Shown here: positions 58,454-64,000 of the stretch, piece by piece
How positions within the stretch are numbered: the stretch's first letter is position 1
Layout of the letters: every line of letters starts with the position of its first letter
Assembly (NCBI GenBank): GCA_965205235.1
Contig: CBDBGD010000001.1
Span: 62,001 to 126,000, forward strand
Direction of reading: 5' to 3'
DNA length: 64,000 nt
From: CBDBGD01 sp965205235
GTDB lineage: Bacteria > Chloroflexota > Dehalococcoidia > Lucifugimonadales > UBA1127
The notes under the pieces: generated by a model
Databases searched by the model: none
Told to the model about the DNA's origin: nothing
What the model saw: the letters and a program-made list of their open reading frames with translations, nothing else
Program-made: the position numbers and the translations under genes

Positions 58454-60121
58454 CTACTCCCATTCTATTGTCCCCGGCGGCTTGGAGGTGATGTCGTAGA
58501 CCACCCGGTTGACCTGTGGCACTTCGTTGACGATGCGCGAGGAGATTCTGGCCAGCACCTCGTAGGGAAGGCGGGCCCAGTCGGCGGTCATGGCGTCCTC
58601 TGACGTAACGGCCCGGATCGCTGCGACGTGACCGTACGTGCGATGGTCCCCCATGACCCCCACGCTTCGTGCGTCGGTCAGCACTGCGAAGCTCTGCCAC
58701 AGTTGCCGGTAGAGGTCCGCACCCTTGATCTCGTCCATGACGATCCAGTCGCAGGCGCGCAGGATCTCCACCTTTTCCGGGGTCACGTCTCCCAGTACCC
58801 GGATGGCCAGCCCGGGGCCTGGAAATGGCTGACGGTAGACCATGTCCTCCGGCAGACCCAGTGCGATTCCCACCTCGCGCACCTCGTCCTTGAAGAGGTA
58901 GCGCAGTGGCTCGACCAGAGAAAGGCGCATCGTCTCGGGCAGTCCGCCCACGTTGTGATGGCTCTTGATCTTCGCCGCAGCGCTGGTCTCCCGCGGGCTG
59001 CTTTCGATGACGTCCGGGTACAGCGTGCCCTGGGCGAGAAAGCCCACTTCCTCCAGCTCCTCCGCCGCATCCTCGAAGACCCGAATGAAGGTCTCCCCAA
59101 TGACCCTCCGCTTCTTCTCCGGGTCCTCCACGCCTTCCAGCGCCCCCAGAAAGCGTTCCGACGCATCCACGTGTACGAGGTTCAGGCCCACGCCCTGTCG
59201 AAACGTCCGCAGCACACGCTCAGGCTCCTCTCGGCGCAGCAGCCCGTTGTCGACGAAGATGCAGGTCAGCTGGCTCTCCACCGCACGGTGTACGAGCATC
59301 GCCGTCACGGCCGAGTCCACCCCGCCCGACAGAGCGCAGATGACCCGTCCCTCTCCCACCTGCTCGCGGACGCGCCTCACCGACTCGGCGATGAAGTTGC
59401 CGGGTGTCCACGTGCCCCGGCACCCGCACACGTGCCGCAGGAAGTTGTCGATGATCTGCCGCCCGGCTGGTGTGTGTACCACCTCGGGGTGGAACTGCAG
59501 CCCGATGACCCCCGCATCGTTCCCCATGACGGCGATGGGCGAGTTCTCGGTGTACGCCATCGAGCGGAATCCGGGCGGCGCCTCCAACACCTGGTCTCCG
59601 TGGCTCATCCACACCGGAAGCGACGGAGGCAGGTCGATGAACAGCGGATGCCCGCCGGCGTCCTGGTGCAGGACGGCGTGCCCGTACTCTCGAACCGGCG
59701 TCGGCGCAACCTTGCCGCCCAGGTGGTACGCCAGGGCCTGCATCCCGTAGCAGATTCCCAGCACGGGCGCTTTCCCTTCCAGCACTCGAGGAATGATCTG
59801 CGGCGCGCCGGCGTCGTACACGCTGTTAGGCCCGCCCGAAAGGATGAAGCCCTTGACGTTCAGGTGCGCCAGTTGCTCCTCGGAAACGTCGTGCGGGTGG
59901 ATTTCGCAGTAGACGCGACACTCTCGGACGCGGCGGGCGATGAGGCGGCTGTACTGGGAGCCGTAGTCCAGCACCACGATCGCCTCTTCCGCTCCCTGCG
60001 GCTGGTCTGTGTCGTCAACTTGGCCCAGCTTCCCCTCGGCGATCTCCAGGTAGGCGGAGATCTCCAGATCGTCGCTGGTGGCGATGTGGCGGCTTGTAGC
60101 GGACCTTTCGGGTTGTGGCAT
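58454..60121 (-). CDS. guaA: GMP synthase, glutamine-hydrolysing
   Basis: A 555-residue enzyme converting XMP to GMP. The class I glutaminase domain has VVLDYGSQYSRLIARRV, APVLGICYGMQALA (nucleophile Cys) and LQFHPEVVHT. The ATP-pyrophosphatase domain has the P-loop ALSGGVDSAVTAML, and the C-terminal dimerisation domain ends PPGTIEWE. About 47 residues precede the usual start, of low similarity; ATG 60121 is 28 bases after a good promoter, so the extension may be real. Confidence 0.95.
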   Translation of the reverse strand: MPQPERSATSRHIATSDDLEISAYLEIAEGKLGQVDDTDQPQGAEEAIVVLDYGSQYSRLIARRVRECRVYCEIHPHDVSEEQLAHLNVKGFILSGGPNSVYDAGAPQIIPRVLEGKAPVLGICYGMQALAYHLGGKVAPTPVREYGHAVLHQDAGGHPLFIDLPPSLPVWMSHGDQVLEAPPGFRSMAYTENSPIAVMGNDAGVIGLQFHPEVVHTPAGRQIIDNFLRHVCGCRGTWTPGNFIAESVRRVREQVGEGRVICALSGGVDSAVTAMLVHRAVESQLTCIFVDNGLLRREEPERVLRTFRQGVGLNLVHVDASERFLGALEGVEDPEKKRRVIGETFIRVFEDAAEELEEVGFLAQGTLYPDVIESSPRETSAAAKIKSHHNVGGLPETMRLSLVEPLRYLFKDEVREVGIALGLPEDMVYRQPFPGPGLAIRVLGDVTPEKVEILRACDWIVMDEIKGADLYRQLWQSFAVLTDARSVGVMGDHRTYGHVAAIRAVTSEDAMTADWARLPYEVLARISSRIVNEVPQVNRVVYDITSKPPGTIEWE

Positions 60122-60155
60122 CCTACCTACGGTTTTCGTCGCGCGGGTCTATGGC

Positions 60156-60184
60156 AGACTACCATCCGTGGTATACTCGGTCAA
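60156..60184 (-). promoter_or_regulatory. Promoter for guaA
   Basis: On the minus strand TTGACC (60184-60179) and TAGTCT (60161-60156) are 17 bases apart. It overlaps the plus-strand -10 of tsaC. Confidence 0.5.
60169..60177 (+). promoter_or_regulatory. Extended -10 promoter for tsaC
   Basis: TGGTATACT matches an extended -10; the start would be near 60184. It lies inside the guaA promoter spacer, so the two polymerases cannot bind together. Confidence 0.5.
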
Positions 60185-60249
60185 GGTACGGAGAAGCCTC
60201 CCAATCACCGTTTTTCCGTCAATGCCGTGCCCGCAGGAGACCCGGTCTG

Positions 60250-60891
60250 GTGCAGTCCTACGAACAGTCCCTCGCGGAGCAGATCGCCCGCGGCGCCGAT
60301 ATTCTGCGCCAGGGCGGCGTGGTTGCGTATCCCACGGACACCCTCTACGGCCTCGGCGCTGACATCACCCAGCCCGCAGCGGTGGAGCAGGTCTTCGACA
60401 TCAAGGGTCGCCCTCACGGCATGCCGCTGCCCGTCCTCCTCTCCGGGCCCGAGTCTCTCTCCCAGGTGTGCGACGACGTGCCGCCCTTGGCCTGGACTCT
60501 GGCGCGTCGATTCTGGCCGGGGCCCCTCACCCTCGTCGTCCCGCGGGCCTCCAGCGTGCCTGCGATCATCGCAGCGCGGGGCTGGACGGTCGCCGTGCGC
60601 GTGCCCGACCATCCCGTGCCTCGCGAGCTTTCCCGCCTTCTCGGCGCTCCCATCACCGGCACCAGCGCAAACCTGAGCGGCGGCCCGTCCCCCCACACAG
60701 CGGAGGAGGTCCGGCGACAGCTCGGCGAACGCGTGGACCTCATCATCGAAGGCGGCCCTCCGCCGGACGGTCGCGCCTCCACCGTCCTCGACATAACACA
60801 GAGCCCGCCTCGAATCCTCCGACTCGGCGCCGTCTCCTGGGAGATGTTGAAGGAGGTCTGGGACAGCGCGGCCCCTGCGCCCACCCGCTGA
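60250..60891 (+). CDS. tsaC: L-threonylcarbamoyladenylate synthase
   Basis: A 213-residue Sua5/YciO/YrdC-domain enzyme that makes the threonylcarbamoyl-AMP used for t6A in tRNA. The signatures are GGVVAYPTDTLYGLGADI, the lysine-containing KGRPHGMPLPVLL, FWPGPLTLVVPR, VAVRVPDHPVPREL and PITGTSANLSGGP. GTG at 60250 has AGGAG upstream and fits the family N-terminus and promoter; the longer frame starts before the transcript. It shares one base with the next gene. Confidence 0.92.
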   Translation: MQSYEQSLAEQIARGADILRQGGVVAYPTDTLYGLGADITQPAAVEQVFDIKGRPHGMPLPVLLSGPESLSQVCDDVPPLAWTLARRFWPGPLTLVVPRASSVPAIIAARGWTVAVRVPDHPVPRELSRLLGAPITGTSANLSGGPSPHTAEEVRRQLGERVDLIIEGGPPPDGRASTVLDITQSPPRILRLGAVSWEMLKEVWDSAAPAPTR

Positions 60892-61892
60892 TGGCCGAGT
60901 CACACAACCTCGCCCAACTGTCGGCGTCCATCGAGGCCGCTCTCCGGTCCACGCTCCATGACCGGACCCAGCCCCTCTACCGGCTGATGGAGTATCACAT
61001 GGGGTGGGTGGATGAGCACGGCATCGCGCAGGCCCCGCCGGCGACCCCGCGCCTCCACGCCTCCTGGTGCCTCATCACGTGCAACATGCTAGGCGGCGAC
61101 GTGCAACGCGCCCTCCCAGCCGCCACGGCCGTCGAGCTTGTCCACCACTTCTCCCTCATCCACGACGACATCCAGAACGGCAACCCGGAGCGCGACCATC
61201 GACCCGCGGTGTGGTGGCACTGGGGGCCGGGCCAGGCTATCAACGCAGGCGACGGTCTCCACGCGCTCGCTCGCCTTGCCCTCTTCCGGCTGAGCTGCGC
61301 CGGCGTCCCGGACGACACGGTGCTGGAGGCCACTCGCATTCTCGATCAGGCGTGCTTGGCCCTCTGCGAGGGGCAGTACACGGACCTCGTCCTGCAGGAT
61401 CGCATCGACGTCACTCGCGCCGCCTACATGCGCATGGCCGAGGCCCGCAGCGGCGCGCTGATCGGCTGTGCTGCGCAGTTGGGCGCGCTCCTCACCGGGG
61501 CCTCGGAAGCGACCCAGGCCGCAGTGGCGACCGCCGGGCGCAAGCTCGGCCTGGCCCTCCAGGTGCACCGGGAGATCGGCAGCCTGTGGGGGCAGGCCGC
61601 GACCGGCGACATCCTCAACAAGAGCAAGATCTTGCCTGTGGTCCACGCTCTGGAGCAGGGCGACTTGCGCACGAAGCGGGAGCTGGGCACCCTCTATCTC
61701 AAGCGCGTCCTGGAGCCGACCGACGTCCCCGGGTTGCTGTCCATCCTCGATGGGGTGGGCGCTCGAGAGTCCTGTCAGCAGCTCGTCCAGGACACCTTCG
61801 ATGAAGCTCTGGCGCTACTGGAGCAGCACGGCCTGCCCCCGTCGGGCGTACGGGAAGCCTGGGGAGAGCTCGTACACTCCTTCCCAGGTTAG
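60891..61892 (+). CDS. Polyprenyl synthetase-family protein, motifs degenerate
   Basis: A 333-residue all-helical isoprenoid synthase-type protein. The first aspartate motif region is SLIHDDIQNGNPERDHRPAV, with the third Asp of DDxxD replaced by Asn. The second, normally QIxDDxLD, reads QVHREIGSLWG, so both Asp are lost, though GDILNKSKILPVVHAL keeps the following Lys region. It starts on the tsaC stop and precedes pgk. It may make a prenyl diphosphate, be a head-to-head or other synthase, or act as a non-catalytic partner. Confidence 0.82.
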   Translation: MAESHNLAQLSASIEAALRSTLHDRTQPLYRLMEYHMGWVDEHGIAQAPPATPRLHASWCLITCNMLGGDVQRALPAATAVELVHHFSLIHDDIQNGNPERDHRPAVWWHWGPGQAINAGDGLHALARLALFRLSCAGVPDDTVLEATRILDQACLALCEGQYTDLVLQDRIDVTRAAYMRMAEARSGALIGCAAQLGALLTGASEATQAAVATAGRKLGLALQVHREIGSLWGQAATGDILNKSKILPVVHALEQGDLRTKRELGTLYLKRVLEPTDVPGLLSILDGVGARESCQQLVQDTFDEALALLEQHGLPPSGVREAWGELVHSFPG

Positions 61893-61920
61893 AGACTCCG
61901 CCTCCAAGAGGAGTTATACG

Positions 61921-63099
61921 ATGGCGCTTCGGGTCCTTGGCGAAGCCGACCTCGAAGACAAGCGCGTGCTCGTGCGCGTCGACTTCAACGTCCCCTTCGC
62001 CGACGGCCGCGTCTCCGACGACACTCGCCTCCGGGCTTCGCTGCCGACCACCCGCCACCTCCGCGAGCACGGCGCCAGGGTCATCCTCTGCTCCCACCTG
62101 GGCCGGCCGAAAGGGGCAGTCGACGAGTCGTTGCGCCTGGGCACCGTGGCCCAGCACCTGAGCGAGCTCCTCGGCTGCTCCGTGGGCTACGTCCAGGAGT
62201 GCATCGGCCCCAAGGCTGCAGGGGCGGTGGATGCCCTCGGCCCCGGCGATGTCCTGCTCCTGGAGAACCTCCGCTTCCACGCAGGCGAGGAGAAGAACGA
62301 CCCCGCGTTCGCTCGTGACCTCGCTTCGCTCGCAGACCTCTTCGTCAACGATGCTTTTGGCGCCGCCCACCGCGCGCACGCCTCCACCGTCGGCATCACG
62401 AAGTTCCTCCCTTCCTACGCAGGCTTCCTCCTGGAGAAAGAGGCGGAGATGCTAGGCGCAGTGCTGCACGACCCGCAACGGCCATTCGCGGTGGTCGTGG
62501 GGGGCGCCAAGATCAGTGACAAGCTCCCCGTCCTCCAGAGCCTTCTCGACAAGGTCGACCGCATCCTCATCGGCGGCGGCATGGTAGCCAGCTTCTTCCG
62601 TGCGCAGGGGTACGGCGGTGGCGCATCCGGTGGAGACGAGGAGCAGGTCGATGAAGCCCGCCGCCTCCTCGCCGAGGCCCAGGCCCGCGGCGTCGACGTA
62701 CTCCTCCCCCACGACGTCGTCGCTGCGAGTGAGTTCGCAGCCGACGCTCCCCATCGCACGGTGTCCGCCGGTGACGTGCCTCCCGGCTGGCTCGTGTTGG
62801 ACATAGGCCCAGCATCTGCCGAGCGGTACAGCGATGCCCTGCAGACCTGCCGCACGGTCCTCTGGAACGGCCCCATGGGCGTCTTCGAGTTCCCTCCCTT
62901 CTCCCACGGCACCCGTGCGCTGGCGGCGACCATCGCTGCCCTGCCGGCAACGACGGTCATCGGCGGAGGTTCCACCGGCGAGGCGGTGACCACCCTTGGC
63001 TTGGCCGACCGCATGACCCACGTCTCCACCGGAGGGGGCGCTTCCCTCGAGTTCCTGGAGGGCAGGCAGCTTCCCGGACTGGCCGCGTTGATGCACTAG
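61921..63099 (+). CDS. pgk: Phosphoglycerate kinase
   Basis: A 392-residue glycolytic kinase of normal length. It shows KRVLVRVDFNVPFADGRVSD, ILCSHLGRPKG, LLLENLRFHAGEEKND, FVNDAFGAAHRAHAST, VVVGGAKISDKLPVL and the C-terminal nucleotide loop VIGGGSTGEAVTTLG. The ATG follows AAGAGGAG. It is 28 bases from the upstream gene and 28 bases before the phosphoglycerate mutase, giving two consecutive glycolytic steps in one unit. Confidence 0.97.
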   Translation: MALRVLGEADLEDKRVLVRVDFNVPFADGRVSDDTRLRASLPTTRHLREHGARVILCSHLGRPKGAVDESLRLGTVAQHLSELLGCSVGYVQECIGPKAAGAVDALGPGDVLLLENLRFHAGEEKNDPAFARDLASLADLFVNDAFGAAHRAHASTVGITKFLPSYAGFLLEKEAEMLGAVLHDPQRPFAVVVGGAKISDKLPVLQSLLDKVDRILIGGGMVASFFRAQGYGGGASGGDEEQVDEARRLLAEAQARGVDVLLPHDVVAASEFAADAPHRTVSAGDVPPGWLVLDIGPASAERYSDALQTCRTVLWNGPMGVFEFPPFSHGTRALAATIAALPATTVIGGGSTGEAVTTLGLADRMTHVSTGGGASLEFLEGRQLPGLAALMH

Positions 63100-63127
63100 G
63101 CTCCACGAGTAGTCAGGAGGAGCGCGC

Positions 63128-64000
63128 ATGATCGACTTTCCCCACCTGAGGGACATCGTCGTCAGCACCCCGTCGACCATCGTCATGCTTGTGGCGGATG
63201 GCCTGGGCGGCCTGGCGCACCCTGAGACCCGTCGGTCGGAGCTGGAGACCGCCCACATCCCGAACCTGGACCGGCTGGCCCAGCAGAGCGCCTGCGGCCT
63301 CACGGTGCCGGTGCTTCCCGGCATCGCTCCGGGCAGCGGCCCCGGCCACCTGGGCCTCTTCGGTTACGACCCTGTGAAGTACCTCATCGGCCGCGGCGTC
63401 CTGGAGGCCCTGGGCATCGACGTCGATCTGCAAGAGGGCGATATCGCCGCCCGCGGCAACTTCTGCACCGTCGACGCCGACGGCAACATCATCGACCGTC
63501 GCGCCGGCCGCATCGCCACGGAGGCCGCCGCCCCCCTCGTCGACGCCCTGGACCGCATCGAGGTGCCCGGCTTCGAGGCCAGGGTCTACCCCGTGAAGGA
63601 CTATCGCTTCGTCCTCCGCTTGCGCGGCGACGGCCTCAGCGACCAGGTCACCGAGATGGACCCCGGCCGCATGGGCGTGCCGCCGTTGGAGGTCCACGCG
63701 TCAGCCCCGGAGGGTGAGCGAACGGCCCAAGCCTTCAACGCATTCGTCGCCCAGGCCCAGAGCGTCCTCCGGGAAGAGCAGCCCGCGAACATGGTCTTGC
63801 TCCGAGGCGTCTCCAGCCTGCCCCACCTCCCGCCCATGGGCGCAGCCTACGGGCTCAACCCCGCGGCCATCGCCGCGTACCCCATGTACCGCGGCCTTGC
63901 CCACACGCTGGGCATGCACGTCATCGACGCCGGTTCCACTTTTGCCGAAGAGGTGCAGACCCTCCATCGCCACTACAGCGAGCATGACTTCTTCTACGTC
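63128..64000 (+). CDS. apgM: Cofactor-independent phosphoglycerate mutase, archaeal type (partial)
   Basis: The first 291 residues of an alkaline-phosphatase-superfamily mutase interconverting 3- and 2-phosphoglycerate. Visible are the metal-binding start MLVADGLGGL, HIPNLDRLAQQS, the nucleophile region PGIAPGSGPGHLGLFGYDP near residue 65 and GRGVLEALGIDVDL. ATG at 63128 follows AGGAGGAG. The gene runs out of the window; the C-terminal metal ligands are not visible. Confidence 0.9.
   Translation, partial: MIDFPHLRDIVVSTPSTIVMLVADGLGGLAHPETRRSELETAHIPNLDRLAQQSACGLTVPVLPGIAPGSGPGHLGLFGYDPVKYLIGRGVLEALGIDVDLQEGDIAARGNFCTVDADGNIIDRRAGRIATEAAAPLVDALDRIEVPGFEARVYPVKDYRFVLRLRGDGLSDQVTEMDPGRMGVPPLEVHASAPEGERTAQAFNAFVAQAQSVLREEQPANMVLLRGVSSLPHLPPMGAAYGLNPAAIAAYPMYRGLAHTLGMHVIDAGSTFAEEVQTLHRHYSEHDFFYV

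Noticed and set aside
58628..60676. 682-codon plus-strand frame opposite guaA
   Set aside because: guaA on the other strand is a full-length, well-conserved gene; this frame has only biased composition.

Overview
This is a strongly GC-rich stretch of bacterial chromosome with dense, mostly intact genes, short spacers and many 1-11 base overlaps. I see no rRNA, tRNA, CRISPR array, insertion sequence or phage block. The gene set (bacterial HerA-NurA cluster, SelB, monofunctional BirA, archaeal-type phosphoglycerate mutase, two-subunit branched-chain-type E1, class A RNase P RNA, many coiled-coil and propeller surface proteins) would suit a Chloroflexota bacterium, perhaps of the Dehalococcoidia/SAR202 kind. 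That assignment is inference; no marker search was possible.

Layout. 1-4.7 kb: an NADH-oxidising electron-input module (nuoE end, nuoF, nuoG). 4.9-8.3 kb: rplS and a repeat-expanded priA. 8.3-17.3 kb: flavin reductase, selB, then a nurA / unknown / herA cluster, a small zinc protease, an NHL propeller protein, endonuclease IV and an EVE-domain protein. 17.4-22.7 kb: a zinc alcohol dehydrogenase, then E1alpha, E1beta and E2 of a 2-oxo acid dehydrogenase followed by lipB, whose octanoyl-transfer product leads to the lipoyl group on E2. 22.7-28.5 kb: a membrane-anchored coiled-coil protein, an oppF-type ATPase, apt, a YgjP-like metalloprotease, a STAS protein and a CPA2 cation:proton antiporter.

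28.5-41.5 kb, nearly all on the minus strand, is an envelope region: a branched-chain amino-acid-type binding lipoprotein, a small lipoprotein, oppD, oppC (with a large extracytoplasmic insertion), oppB, a binding protein whose domain order looks circularly permuted and which ends in a sorting-type tail, a sialidase-like propeller anchored by a C-terminal helix, a second anchored coiled-coil protein, and a trypsin-like lipoprotein protease. This is the most unusual part of the window.

41.6-51.7 kb: queF, a divergent coiled-coil/zinc-ribbon gene, RNase P RNA, an amidase, birA, then hisZ-hisG-(phospholipase-C-like)-hisD-hisC-hisB. 51.9-60.1 kb, minus strand: guaA, a PIN/HTH toxin-antitoxin-like pair with its own promoter, purD, purE, a HAD phosphatase, purB, purC, a DUF3105 protein and purS. 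60.2-64 kb: tsaC, a polyprenyl-synthase-like gene with degenerate aspartate motifs, pgk and the start of apgM.

Promoters of the sigma70 type can be read in many gaps, several with an extended -10 (TGnTATnnT) and a weak -35. TTG and GTG starts with good Shine-Dalgarno spacing are frequent.
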